Assembly: GCF_000242455.2 (NCBI RefSeq)
Contig: NC_019892.1
Coordinates: 6,830,744 to 6,894,743 of the forward strand
Length of the DNA: 64,000 bases
Direction: 5' to 3'
From: Singulisphaera acidiphila DSM 18658
GTDB taxonomy: Bacteria; Planctomycetota; Planctomycetia; Isosphaerales; Isosphaeraceae
This document shows positions 19,601 to 28,455 of this stretch, piece by piece. The translations under genes and the position numbers were made by a program. Position 1 is the first letter of the stretch, and each line of letters starts with the position of its first letter. A model generated the notes under the pieces. That model saw only the letters and a program-made list of their open reading frames with translations. It was not told the origin of the DNA and made no database searches.

Positions 19601-20996
19601 GACTGTCGCGAATTTCTATCTGGGGGGCCAACAGCCGGAGCAGGCCCAGGCGTTGCTGCGCAAGGTCCTCGCCCCACAGCTCAAAGCTCCTCAAGAGGTG
19701 CTTGCGTCGGCCCGACGGAGCCTGGCGCTCAGCTTGGCGAACGGCGACTCCCAATCTTTCCTCGAGGCGACATCACTGCTTGATAAGAACATTGCTGAGG
19801 AGGGGGGGCTGATCGAAGATCAGCGATTCAAGGCGCTATTGCTGGCTTCACGTCCAGGTCACCGGCGCGAGGCGATTGCGGATTACGAAGCCTTGGCGCA
19901 GCGGTCGACACCCACCCCCCTCGAGAAATACCAGCTTGCCCAACTCCACGCTGCGGGCCGCGACTGGTCGAAGGCTCAGGACCTCCTTCTCGGCCTGGTG
20001 TCTGTCGACGGTGAGAAGCCGGACTATCTCTATTCGCTCACGCGAGTTCTCCTGGCCCGAGACGATGTTGACCAGGCTCGGCCTTGGGTTGCCAAACTGG
20101 AACAGGTGGCTCCCCAGAGCCTCCAGGTCGTCGAACTCAAGGCTCGCTTGCTTCAGAAGGAAGGCAAGGGGCCCGAAGCGGTTGCCGTTCTTGAGGCCCG
20201 CGCCCAGAGCGACCGGAATGAGGTTGGGGTCATTGCGACCCTCCTCGAAGAACTGGGCGAGACGTCCGCCGCCGAGCGGTTGACCCGCGAGTTCGTTGAG
20301 CAATCCAAGGATCCGAAGGCCGTCCTCGTCCTCGCTCTGTTTCTTGGTCGCCACGGGCGGGCTCACGAAGCCCTCGACATTTGCGAGGGGGCCTGGAAGA
20401 CGTGTCCCCCGGTCATGGTCAGCAACACTGCACTGAGAATTCTCCACTCCACGAAAGCAGACGGCGAAGAAGGCCGTCGCGTCGCGGCCTGGATTGAGGA
20501 GGCGATCCGCAAGTCTCCGGATGAAGTCCTGCTCATGTTCGACCTTGCCAACCTCAAGATCCTCCAAGGTAACTATCCCGACGCCGAAGCGCTGATGAGG
20601 CGGATCATCGCCCTGAAGCCGGGGACCGGCGGCCCCATGAACAACCTGGCCTGGCTGCTCGCCGCTCGGGGCGAGAAAGCGGACGAGGCTCTTGACCTCA
20701 TCAATCGAGCCATCACGCTCGATGGCTCGAATCCCGAGGCCCTCGACACGCGAGGACTCGTCTATCTGGCGATGAACAAGCCCGATGCCGCGCTGAAGGA
20801 CCTGACCGAAGCGGTTGCCGTCGATCCTTCCCCGCTCTTGATTTTTCACCTTGCCCGAGCCCAAATGCGCTCCGACCGGCGCGACGCCGCTCGGGAAACG
20901 CTCCGCAAGGCGCAAGCCGCGGGCCTCAACGAGAACGCCGTCGATCCGCTCGAACGCGAGGCCTACCGCCAACTGATCGCTGCGCTCAGCCCGTGA
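16674..20996 (+). CDS. Giant membrane-anchored tetratricopeptide-repeat protein
   Basis: 1440 residues. The ATG at 16674 is preferred over an in-frame start at 16584 because GAGGAT lies ten bases upstream and the protein then starts MRRRLNVKLLIGLAV with a single N-terminal membrane span (KLLIGLAVAAVLLGGAVHLV). Nearly all the rest is TPR-like helical hairpins, recognisable by repeated A-x(3)-L-x(2)-A-L and P-x(6)-L patterns (for example HDEAEKYLSRYLVFRPDDGE and YPDAEALMRRIIALKPGTGG). The layout, a short anchor with a very long TPR solenoid, resembles PrsT/PEP-CTERM-type TPR lipoproteins and assembly scaffolds. It probably faces the periplasm and binds partner proteins. The neighbour is convergent, so there is no operon clue. 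A strong terminator follows. Confidence 0.85.
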   Translation: MRRRLNVKLLIGLAVAAVLLGGAVHLVHGVQAKRNIGALLKRADLAERKGDHDEAEKYLSRYLVFRPDDGETLARYGLTIAKDSPDTNAQAKALMVLERALVRVPDRDDVRRRAAELGRELGRPKEASEQVVALLLKPGLGQLPSQGDRRRLEAQLLAFSQQKVEEGPPAALQQLLTRPDPALEELLGRCFEDQGRTSRRDEAEAYYRKAAACYRLALTHAPNRIEVYGRLSALLRERMSDPAQADRVMDAIELKDGLIAKNPQSFEAYLLRARYRKENRLAGAAEDVTRAQQLAPHEFEVLLANAESARLAGNLDMARTLLQEAESSSPADVRIYLARMTVEAQAGQPNEATAALRRGLKALPGQVDLLWSLADLLIQTGKLDEAAGEIKTLRQKSEILTAPIDYLDGRLLIEKGRWPEAIRTLEKARALMAGTPTLNGLTKQADLLLAQGYEWLGLPEQRLAVSRRALALDPQWVPARLEQAAALLALGRTDAAIESYRSLLPQSPSVRTTLARLLVAQNLRLTAEQRRDPARWQEVETLLDQAEQAAPTSLEVPLLRAEILAERGRIEEARGRIEVTKKAHPERVEPWISLIQLAEGQGKLDNALALLDEAEHRLGDRLELRLARANYWGRQGGDDARKKLGELTQALESAAPKDRPRLEDGLANAYIRLGDLQAAERIWTDAAKRRPDDRQLATLLLGLALRQGNDDSISRSSSHLRQIEGEDGALWRYADAARLVLRAKPGNGALLSQARTLLAEASKKRPEWALISLLEAEIAEKEGKPDRAIENYLKAIRGGERPPQVVRRVVQLLNERGRNVEADRLVEDLLEGASPVGLLGQLAAEMSLRNRDQGQALDLARQAISPDSKDYRDRVWLAQMLWAAKKPAEAEGELRRAVEIAGGEPDVWLALVQFLVGTDQKVAAMQAIEQARKQLPPDRVGLTLARCYERIGDRAKAEEQFTAVLKAHPDDAATMLTVANFYLGGQQPEQAQALLRKVLAPQLKAPQEVLASARRSLALSLANGDSQSFLEATSLLDKNIAEEGGLIEDQRFKALLLASRPGHRREAIADYEALAQRSTPTPLEKYQLAQLHAAGRDWSKAQDLLLGLVSVDGEKPDYLYSLTRVLLARDDVDQARPWVAKLEQVAPQSLQVVELKARLLQKEGKGPEAVAVLEARAQSDRNEVGVIATLLEELGETSAAERLTREFVEQSKDPKAVLVLALFLGRHGRAHEALDICEGAWKTCPPVMVSNTALRILHSTKADGEEGRRVAAWIEEAIRKSPDEVLLMFDLANLKILQGNYPDAEALMRRIIALKPGTGGPMNNLAWLLAARGEKADEALDLINRAITLDGSNPEALDTRGLVYLAMNKPDAALKDLTEAVAVDPSPLLIFHLARAQMRSDRRDAARETLRKAQAAGLNENAVDPLEREAYRQLIAALSP

Positions 20997-21076
20997 TTTT
21001 CGAGGCCGGACCTGGCGACGTCACGCAAATGATGTCACTTGTGTCGGCATGTGCGTATGATTGGTTCGCTGCGATG

Positions 21077-21114
21077 ACCCGGGAGGGCCTGAATGCCAGG
21101 CCCACCCGGGTTTT
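21077..21114 (+). terminator. Rho-independent terminator after giant TPR gene
   Basis: ACCCGGGAGGGCCTG pairs with CAGGCCCACCCGGGT (15 positions with one A-A mismatch), loop AATGC-like, followed directly by TTTTCTCG. It lies between convergent genes. Confidence 0.8.
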
Positions 21115-21197
21115 CTCGTAGGCGAGGAGAGCCGATGAAAGCCTTGGACGGCGGCGAAGTTGGACGTAGTACGGCGAGGGGCCTGCAACGAGTGATC

Positions 21198-22613
21198 CTA
21201 TCGCCCAAGCACCAGGTCGCAGATCCGCTGCCAACGGCCCTGGCGTTCTTGTTGAAGCTGGGCCATGCGCCGGCACAAAAGGCCATGAATCTGCTCGTCG
21301 GGCAGGGGGGTGGAGTGGGTGACCTCAGGGGCGGCGGCCGAGGTCTGGGGAGAGGTGTTCGGCGGTTTCGAAGACGAAGGGTGGGTCCTTGTGGGGATCC
21401 CGTTCTCGATTGGCTCGTGCCGCCTCTCGCTCTCGGATGGACTTGACGGTTGTCGCTGTGGAGGGGCGGTATCGGAGGTGGTCAGCGGGGCCTGGAGCAG
21501 GGACTCGATATGGACCAGGACATCATCTTTGGCGATCTCGCCGTTTGCGGAACCGGCGGATGGCAATGCGGCGAGCGGGAGATTGAGATTCCCACGATTG
21601 GCCTGGGCCTGGAGGGTGAGGAGGTCTTGATTGAGTCGGCGGAGCTGATCGAGCTCATTGCGCACCTGGGCCATCTGGTCGCGCTGCAGTGCGCCGAACG
21701 TTTGCGCCATCATCACCAAGGCTTGCTGGAATTGATCGAACATCTGCTGTTGCATCTGTCCAAACTGGCTCGCCATCGTCGCCAAGACCGACTGGGCCAA
21801 TTCGTTCGAAGCGAGGGCCGGTGGATTTTGGGGCCGGCCATTGCCAATCTCCAAGATTGGGGCGGGTTGCTCCGGTCGGGGGTTCACCGTCGCGACGGGC
21901 CGATTTGCTTGGCCTGACGGATGGGTGGAGGGCATCGTGCATCGGACCAGGATCAGATGGCGTCCCACCTGAAGGTGGTCGCCGTCCTCCAGTTTCGCCC
22001 AACGGATTGGCTGTCCGTTGAGCTTGATTCCCGTCCTTCCGAGTAGGTCGATCGCCCACACACCTGCGGGCGTGCGAAGCAGGCTGCAATGGAATTTGGA
22101 GATCTCGGAATCCAAGAATCGCAGCCGGCACTCCGTGGTGCGGCCGAGCAACGTCAGTACGCGACTGAGCCGCCACGACGGTCGATCGACTTGCTGGGGA
22201 AATTCCAAGACCACCACTGGCAGAGGAGAATCATCCAGGGAACGCGACGTGAGGGGATCCCCCAACTCGCCAGGCGACATCTTCGCTTCCGCACAAATCC
22301 GGACCGGGCCGAGGCGAATCCCCCGTTGGTCGTCGACCCACCCCTTGCCGACTCGTTCAGACTCACCGTCGACTCCGCTCCGGCTTGCGATGTCGACGTA
22401 AAAGATCCGCCCTGCAATCACCTGCAGGTAGATCTGGCGCGGGCTGACCGTTGGGTGATTCACGATCAGATCCGCCTTCGGATCGCGTCCCACCACGACA
22501 AACGGCACCTCGAACACTCGCGAATTGGCGTCCCTCGCTTCTTCAAGATTGAGCCGAAGCGGGCCGGATAAACCACACGACGCCAAAAACAGCTCTTTCG
22601 AGCATCGATCCAC
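21198..22613 (-). CDS. Double FHA-domain protein with coiled coil
   Basis: 471 residues, GTG start at 22613 with GGGAGA about seven bases upstream. FHA domain 1 spans about 37-105 (VVGRDPKADLIVNHPTVSPR) but has SPRQ in place of the usual S-x-x-H. FHA domain 2 spans about 150-225 (LLGRTTECRLRF, SKFHCSLL, RTGIKLNG) and keeps the Arg, Ser, His and Asn of a phosphothreonine-binding site. Residues about 280-345 are Q/M-rich coiled coil (SQFGQMQQQMFDQFQQALVM). A Pro/Ser-rich linker and a basic C-terminal helix (LCRRMAQLQQERQGRWQRI) follow. Inferred role: a phosphopeptide-dependent scaffold in Ser/Thr-kinase signalling, which is abundant in planctomycetes. No kinase gene is adjacent in the window. 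Confidence 0.85.
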   Translation of the reverse strand: MDRCSKELFLASCGLSGPLRLNLEEARDANSRVFEVPFVVVGRDPKADLIVNHPTVSPRQIYLQVIAGRIFYVDIASRSGVDGESERVGKGWVDDQRGIRLGPVRICAEAKMSPGELGDPLTSRSLDDSPLPVVVLEFPQQVDRPSWRLSRVLTLLGRTTECRLRFLDSEISKFHCSLLRTPAGVWAIDLLGRTGIKLNGQPIRWAKLEDGDHLQVGRHLILVRCTMPSTHPSGQANRPVATVNPRPEQPAPILEIGNGRPQNPPALASNELAQSVLATMASQFGQMQQQMFDQFQQALVMMAQTFGALQRDQMAQVRNELDQLRRLNQDLLTLQAQANRGNLNLPLAALPSAGSANGEIAKDDVLVHIESLLQAPLTTSDTAPPQRQPSSPSESERRHEPIENGIPTRTHPSSSKPPNTSPQTSAAAPEVTHSTPLPDEQIHGLLCRRMAQLQQERQGRWQRICDLVLGR

Positions 22614-23672
22614 GGTGACAGTCTCCCAGGCGACTTCCCCTCCAGATGATCCTCGGGGGCGGTTGGCTTCAGGTCGTCGTTGGAATTGCCACTTCGATCC
22701 TGACTGGAAATAGCCTATAAGGCTAAGTCGATAAAAGAACCTGAAACTTCATGAAAATAGCCTGAATTAAAGCGTCTCGATATCAAGATGGTCGCCGTCG
22801 CATTAGCAATGATGCGGTTGGCTTTGGCAAGGAAGGTATTCAGGTTCCGATCTCCCATTAAATCGATCCCGTGGCCACCACTGAGAAATAGGTGGAAGGG
22901 GTTGCGGTCCCATCCACTTCGCTTTTTTCTCAGAAGAAGCCGCGATCCTCATTGTTGCTCGATCCTGGAGTCCGACTGAACTTGTCCATTCAACCTTCTC
23001 CATTTTACCCTGACTGTTGCAGGATTGACAGAATCCACCGTCCTGGCCTCTCTCCAGCGGTTTGCCAATAGTTGCGCATGCGGACTTCCGTGTGAGCGTC
23101 AGCAGACCGGGGATCGAGTTCGGCCTGTGATCCACACGTAACGAAGATCGCTTGAGTGTCCCCGGGCACAAGTCGTGCGTGGAATTCTGTCGATATTAAA
23201 AATCAACAAGCAATAATATTTTTGTTAAAAAAGACGCAGAGTGGTGGAAAAATAGGCTATTTGAGGATTCATGAAAAAGAGAATCGGGGGTGTTAACGCA
23301 GTAGAACTTGCAATGGATTCCTTGCGTGATTTACGTCCGGGGATACTGGATTGAGGTGGGCGTCGCGAATATACTGGCAGCCCGCCTTCGTCGTTGGGAT
23401 CGGTGGATCGGAGTCTGTATCGTCGAGGTCATCAAGGCCTGAGCTGCCGTTCACCATTGGCCTGACTCGCCGTATCGACCGGTCTCCATTCGCAGTCGGG
23501 CAGGTTGGGATTAACCACAAGCCCCCGATAGCCGGTTCCTCGGGAAGCTCAAAGCAACATTCCCCCGATCGGGATGGCTCTTCTCTCTTTCCCACGCGCT
23601 TGCTTCGGCCGAATATCGCTGCCTGGGAAGCGATGGCGTTTCCGTACAGACCTTTATCGTGAGTATGAATTG
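22614..23672. other. 1-kb intergenic region with AT-rich segments and a possible long inverted pair
   Basis: It should carry the divergent promoters of the FHA and kinase-fusion genes. Two AT-rich islands (about 22705-22790 and 23195-23290) flank a more GC-rich core. TTCATGAAAATAGCCT at 22749-22764 and the reverse complement of 23251-23275 (TTCATGAA, five bases, AAATAGCCTATT) match imperfectly. The core has no convincing gene. Confidence 0.4.
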
Positions 23673-26402
23673 ATGGCCTCGACCGACCCCTTGTATACCA
23701 TCATCCTCGCCGGCGGGAAGGGTTCGCGGATGCGAAGTCTGGACCGGCACAAGGTCTGTTTTGAGGTGGCCGGGGTGCCCGCGATCGTGCGGGCGATCGA
23801 CATCTATAATCTGCTTGGGGTGGTCAAGAACGTCGTGGTGGTCGGTGAGATGGCCGGGCAGGTCGTCGAGACGGTGGGTCGCCGGTTCGGCAACGTGGTG
23901 TTCGCCTACCAACCCGAGGCGTTGGGAACCGGGGACGCGGCGCGGTGCGGGCTCCAGGCCCTGTCGGAAGTCGACGACAACGCCCGTATCCTTGTGATCG
24001 CCGGCGACAAGATTATCGAAGGGGCGACGCTGAGTCGTTTTCTCGAGCACGCCGACCGGACGGGCGGGGACCTGAATCTGCTGGTCTCCCCCGCCGGCAT
24101 GTCTTCCGAGGGGTCGGGCCGAGTCCTCTTCCGGCCCGACGGCCGACCGCTGGGCATCGTTGAAGCTTCGGATATTCGGGTCCTGGCCTGTCGCAACGAG
24201 CTTCGCAAGGCACTTGCCGTCGAGCTGGACGAGATGGCCGCCAGGGCGAAAGTCGAGGAGGCCATTGCACGGCACGTCGGTCCGGGAGGGGCGTGGTCGA
24301 CGGTTCTGGGGTTTTCCAAGAAGGCGGGACCGTCCAACGAGGCACTGCGCGAGGCGTTCCGCCGTGACGAGTGGCTCGCTCGACTCCAGGACCTTCCTTA
24401 CGATCTTCGGCTGGCCCCTGACGCTCCGCCAATCTCGGCGGCGGATGCGGCCCGCTCGCATTTCGTCAACGAGTCGATCTACCTGGTGCGGAAAGGCGCC
24501 CTTCGTTTCGGCCTGGATCACATGACGACCGCCAATGCCCAGGGTGAAGAGTACTTGACCGATGCCGTCGGGGCGGTCATGAGTCGTGCCGACAGCGATC
24601 GAGGAACCCGCTACCTGTCGACCTTCCTCGCCACCGAGCGGCCCGGGGAGATCATGTCGTTCAATAACCCCGAGGAACTGCTGGTCATCGAGGACCGATT
24701 TCGAGGTCAGCGCGCCAACGCCCTCAATGACCTCAGCGACCGGCTTGGGGAGTCGCGCTATCGGACGGCCGATGAATGGTTGTCCTTGTTTCCCGAGCCG
24801 CCTGAACCTGCTCCTTCCGCTGACGAGGCCCTACGTAGCTACTACGGTGACGACCCTGTTCTGATCACCGACCGACGACGCCACTATCGCCGAACTCTGC
24901 TCCGGTTCCGTGACGCGTTCGGGGGCGATCGCCGCGTCATCGTGGTCCGGTCGCCGGGCCGGATCAACATCCTGGGCCGGCACATTGACTGGCAAGGGGG
25001 ACACTGCAACCTCATGGCCGTCGACCAAGAGGCGATCCTGGTCGCTTCCCCCCGGACCGACGACATGGTCGAGATCCGCAACGTGCGCCCGGACCAGTTC
25101 CCTGACGCATCACTCTCCCTGGCCAGGCTCGTGAGCCAGCTCGATTGGGATGACTGGATGAGCTGCGTCAACGGCCAGGAACTCCAGCGCCGGCTCCGTC
25201 GCTCCGCGGGCGACTGGAGCCTCTATTTCGAGGCGGCCATGCTTCGGCTTCAGATGGAGTACCGCCACCAGCGGCTCGTCGGGATGGATCTCGCCATCGA
25301 CAGCAATATTCCGATGGCGGCGGGGATGAGCTCGTCGTCAGCGCTGGTGGTTGCCGCAGCGGAGGCGGCCGTGGCCCTGAACGGGTTGGACTTGGCCCCG
25401 CGTCAGTTCGTTAATTTCTGCGGCGAGGGAGAATGGTTCGTCGGCACCCGGGGCGGCAGCGCCGACCATGCCGCGATGAAGTTCGGCAGCAAAGGAATGG
25501 TCTCGCACGTCAAGTTCCACGAGTTCGAGTTGCTCGAGCGGGTGCGGTTCCCAACGACGCATCGGATGGTCGTCTGCAACTCGTTCGTCCTGGCGAGAAA
25601 GGCGGCGGGCGCAAAGGCGGTCTTCAACGCCCGCGTTGCCTCCTACCTTCTCGGTGTGGCGCTTGTTCGGAAGAAGTTCCCCCAATTCGCTCCTCTGATC
25701 CGGTTTGTTCGCGACATTCAGCCGGAAATGCTCGGGGTTCCGACGTCGCGAATCTACGAGGTTTTGCTGGAACTCCCCGAGTCGATTTCGGCCGCTGAGG
25801 CCCGGCGGCTCTTCGCCGACGAGGCGGAGACCTGGCCGGCCCTGGCGCCTTACCTGACCGGTCACGACGCCCAGGAGGAGTATCCGGTTCGTGGCGTGGT
25901 GCTCTACGGAATCAGCGAGTGCGCCCGGGCACGTGAAGCCGTCTCCTGCCTTCGAACCGGTGAGATGAACGCGTTCGGAGCCTTGATGAACCATTCGCAT
26001 GAAGGCGAACGCCGGTTTCTCGTGGCCGACGATTTGTCGGCTGCGCCTTATCACTCTGACGTTTCCGACGCCTATCTGCACGGCCTGATCGCCGACCTGG
26101 AAAGTGGCGACGAGTCGCGGACCGAACGGGCTCGGCTGGCGAACCAACCGGGTGCTTATCGTTGCAGTACGCGCGAGGTTGACGCCCTGGTCGACATCGC
26201 ACGCCGTACGCCAGGAGTCCTCGGCGCCCAGATCGCGGGCGCGGGGCTTGGTGGCTGCGCCATGGTTCTCGCCGAAGAAGAGGCCGTTCCCGAACTGACG
26301 GCGCGGCTGGATCAGCTCTTCTATCGCCGCCAAGGGTTGTCTTCGGGTATCTATGTCTGCACCCCCGCAGCGGGCAGCCGCGTGGTGGCCATCGAGTCGT
26401 GA
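23673..26402 (+). CDS. Bifunctional sugar-phosphate nucleotidyltransferase / GHMP (galactokinase-like) kinase
   Basis: 909 residues from the ATG at 23673 (an upstream start at 23574 would add 33 residues of poor composition). Residues 9-340 are a GlmU/RmlA-type nucleotidyltransferase: IILAGGKGSRMRSLDRHK is the nucleotide loop with the catalytic Arg and Lys region, followed by EALGTGDAARCG and VIAGDKII. Residues 405-909 are a GHMP kinase of galactokinase type: signature GRINILGRHIDWQGG (429-443), ATP loop PMAAGMSSSSALVVAAA (547-563), and GTRGGSADHAAM (591-602) carrying the likely catalytic Asp. The canonical galactokinase GEHTDY is GRHIDW here, so the sugar may not be galactose. The fusion implies kinase then nucleotidyl transfer in one polypeptide, a salvage route from free sugar to NDP-sugar, analogous in logic to bacterial Fkp. 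A methyltransferase follows 125 bases downstream. Confidence 0.88.
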   Translation: MASTDPLYTIILAGGKGSRMRSLDRHKVCFEVAGVPAIVRAIDIYNLLGVVKNVVVVGEMAGQVVETVGRRFGNVVFAYQPEALGTGDAARCGLQALSEVDDNARILVIAGDKIIEGATLSRFLEHADRTGGDLNLLVSPAGMSSEGSGRVLFRPDGRPLGIVEASDIRVLACRNELRKALAVELDEMAARAKVEEAIARHVGPGGAWSTVLGFSKKAGPSNEALREAFRRDEWLARLQDLPYDLRLAPDAPPISAADAARSHFVNESIYLVRKGALRFGLDHMTTANAQGEEYLTDAVGAVMSRADSDRGTRYLSTFLATERPGEIMSFNNPEELLVIEDRFRGQRANALNDLSDRLGESRYRTADEWLSLFPEPPEPAPSADEALRSYYGDDPVLITDRRRHYRRTLLRFRDAFGGDRRVIVVRSPGRINILGRHIDWQGGHCNLMAVDQEAILVASPRTDDMVEIRNVRPDQFPDASLSLARLVSQLDWDDWMSCVNGQELQRRLRRSAGDWSLYFEAAMLRLQMEYRHQRLVGMDLAIDSNIPMAAGMSSSSALVVAAAEAAVALNGLDLAPRQFVNFCGEGEWFVGTRGGSADHAAMKFGSKGMVSHVKFHEFELLERVRFPTTHRMVVCNSFVLARKAAGAKAVFNARVASYLLGVALVRKKFPQFAPLIRFVRDIQPEMLGVPTSRIYEVLLELPESISAAEARRLFADEAETWPALAPYLTGHDAQEEYPVRGVVLYGISECARAREAVSCLRTGEMNAFGALMNHSHEGERRFLVADDLSAAPYHSDVSDAYLHGLIADLESGDESRTERARLANQPGAYRCSTREVDALVDIARRTPGVLGAQIAGAGLGGCAMVLAEEEAVPELTARLDQLFYRRQGLSSGIYVCTPAAGSRVVAIES

Positions 26403-26527
26403 GACGGCGGGATGCTCGTCAGAAAACCTGGCCTCATCGGAATAATGCTGTTGTGTTTGTGTTATGATGTCGACGTCGCCGGCTTTCTGCCGCAATCCCA
26501 TCAAAAACCCCCAGAGGCGGCTCCGAC

Positions 26528-27160
26528 ATGCTTTGTTGCCCCCTCTGCACTCATCGCGCCGAGAGGTACGTCGAGGACCGACGGCGCGCCTACTTCCACT
26601 GCCCATGCTGCGATCTGGTGTTTGCCGACCCGGCGAGTCATCTGGAGGCGGCGGGGCAGAAGGAGGAGTATGACCGGCATGAGAACGACCCGGCGGATTG
26701 TCGGTATCGACGCTTTTTGAATCGCCTCGCCGCGCCGCTTCTCGATCGCCTCAGTCCAGGCATGCAAGGGTTGGACTATGGGTGCGGGCCAGGGCCAACC
26801 CTCTCGTTGATGTTGGAAGAAGCCGGGATGTCGATGACCGACTTCGACCCGTTCTACAGGCCGAATACCGATGCGTTGAACCGACAATATGACTTTGTCA
26901 CCTGCACCGAGGTGGTCGAGCATTTCTCAAGGCCAGCTCATGACTGGGGGCAGTTGACCGCGTTGCTGCGCCCTGGGAGTTGGCTCGGGATTATGACCAA
27001 ACTCGTCATTAGCCGGGAGCGATTTGCCGATTGGCACTACAAGGCTGATCCCACTCACGTCGTTTTCTATAGCCCGGCGACCTTCACCTGGTTGGGGATG
27101 CAGTTTGGTTTGACCGTCGAGCGGGTTGACCGAGACGTGCTCATTTTGCAAAAAACCTGA
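26528..27160 (+). CDS. Zinc-ribbon SAM methyltransferase (Methyltransf_23 type)
   Basis: 210 residues. An N-terminal zinc ribbon is formed by C4-P-L-C7 and C25-P-C-C28. The SAM motif I is GLDYGCGPGPT (81-91), and the post-motif FVTCTEVVEHF fits Methyltransf_23. The ending HYKADPTHVVFYSPATFTWL is a conserved signature of short methyltransferases in this group. AGAGG lies about eleven bases before the ATG. It follows the kinase/nucleotidyltransferase fusion on the same strand, so it may be cotranscribed and act on a sugar or on a related acceptor, but this is only contextual. No substrate is known. Confidence 0.82.
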   Translation: MLCCPLCTHRAERYVEDRRRAYFHCPCCDLVFADPASHLEAAGQKEEYDRHENDPADCRYRRFLNRLAAPLLDRLSPGMQGLDYGCGPGPTLSLMLEEAGMSMTDFDPFYRPNTDALNRQYDFVTCTEVVEHFSRPAHDWGQLTALLRPGSWLGIMTKLVISRERFADWHYKADPTHVVFYSPATFTWLGMQFGLTVERVDRDVLILQKT

Positions 27161-27491
27161 GCTGTCCGAGATTCAGACGGGGCCATGAGCGACTGCAAGC
27201 GGAACGGTGCGATCAAAGGCTCGACGGCTTGCCGGACCCGGGGCGAGCGCGGGGCATTGGAGGAGGGAATCGATCTGCGGATTGATGACTTTGTTCAGAT
27301 GTTAGCTCGGTGTTGGACGAGAATTCCAATGAGATGGCCCAAGGTTCTCCTGGTGTTGGTGGCCCTGATTGCCATCCTGGCTGTGGCGAAGTTCCGGGCC
27401 GACCGCTGGCAGGCTCGGTCTGATGCGGGTCGGACGGCCCTCGCATAGGGGGATTCCGTCTGGCTCAGTTTCCGCGAATGAGCGAGGATTG
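27161..27491. other. Intergenic region, possible small membrane peptide
   Basis: About 330 bases. One open frame at 27185-27448 (87 codons, ATG start) contains a hydrophobic stretch VLLVLVALIAILAVAKF that could be a membrane span, but there is no clear ribosome-binding site and no recognisable family. I do not call it as a gene. Confidence 0.35.
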
Positions 27492-28129
27492 ATGGGAAGA
27501 CCCAGGAGAATGATCGGGACTCTCATCATGTCGGACGAGACCTCAGGAGATCGACCGCACGTACTCCCGGTCACAGGGCCGGTAAGGGAACCGTCCCGTA
27601 ATTTGACCTTTGGCCGGTCCGGGCCACGACTCGATTCCCCGAAAGACCGACCGGGCCCCGACAACCCGGCGCATCGCGAAGCGATTGATTTAACGTCGCT
27701 CGCATCCCGATGCCGGGCGAAGGCGGAAGCGGCTCGCTGGGCCGCGGAACGCCAGCGCCACGAGCGGAGCGAATCAGCGGACGAGGAAGCCCCGAGCGAT
27801 CCGGCGATGGTGAAGTGGGCCGAGACGCTCACGGATGCCGCCGCCCGGAGGCCCAACGGTCGTTGAAGTCGGCCTTGGGCCTGAAAGAACTTTTCTGGAT
27901 CGAGACGAAGGAGCACCAGTCGATTGCGGCGTTTGAGCCGGCCATTGCCCGCCCGGACGTGGCGCTGGTATTGCTGGCGATCCGCTGGTCAAGTCATGCC
28001 TTTGGCGACGTGAAGCCGTATTGTGAGCGGCAAGGCAAGCTTTTGGTTCGTCTGCCGGGCGGGTACAGCCCCAATCAGGTCGCTGCCCAGATCCTTGCGC
28101 AGTGCAGCGAGCACCTCGCGGATCGCTAA
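27492..28129 (+). pseudogene. Broken DUF2325-family protein
   Basis: Two frames carry halves of one planctomycetal family. The first (27492-27866) has LTSLASRCRAKAEAARWAAE and PAMVKWAETLTDAA, then stops after NGR. The second, out of frame, runs from about 27862 to the stop at 28127-28129 and reads LKSALGLKELFWIETKEHQS, then ALVLLAIRWSSHAFGDVKPY and KLLVRLPGGYSPNQVAAQIL. The latter is the DUF2325 core. The usual middle section, with the GRRVLVVGG-like strand, is missing at the junction near 27840-27870. An internal deletion with frameshift is the simplest explanation. Any translated remnant would lack the central domain. Family recognition is from memory of the planctomycete proteins. Confidence 0.6.
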
Positions 28130-28455
28130 AGGAGGTTCCCTACCGACTCCCTGACGGTCGTGTCACGTCGAGAGGGGACGTTCCCCAGGCCGGCAGGTTG
28201 GCAAAGGAGCAAGCTGTCTTTCCTCGTGGCGGCCTTTTCGAGGGCGTTCCCGAATGATTGAATCAAAAAGTGATATTTGATTTAGTAATTGATATTTTTT
28301 TGCATGCTAGCGATCCGTTTTGCGGAGAGGAGCGACCCAGTGAAAACAAAGCCGGCGACTCCATCAACATTTCGTCTAGCAAGTGGTATCAAGTAGAATG
28401 GGCGACGCCAGGTGCTCTGACGGTCTGGTTGGCGATTCATTACGGAGAAAGCCCC
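28130..28455. other. Intergenic region upstream of esterase
   Basis: About 325 bases; AT-rich around 28255-28310 (AAAAAGTGATATTTGATTTAG-type sequence), so a promoter for the esterase is plausible. GGAG at 28444-28447 is the ribosome-binding site. There is no gene. Confidence 0.45.

Noticed and set aside
18240..19754. 504-codon open frame opposite the giant TPR gene
   Set aside because: Shadow of TPR repeats; another shadow at 19848-20972 behaves the same way.
22803..23171. 122-codon minus frame in the gap before the kinase fusion
   Set aside because: No start signal, odd composition and no recognisable motif; treated as non-coding.
25338..26606. 422-codon open frame opposite the kinase fusion
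   Set aside because: Antisense of conserved kinase motifs; low-complexity translation.
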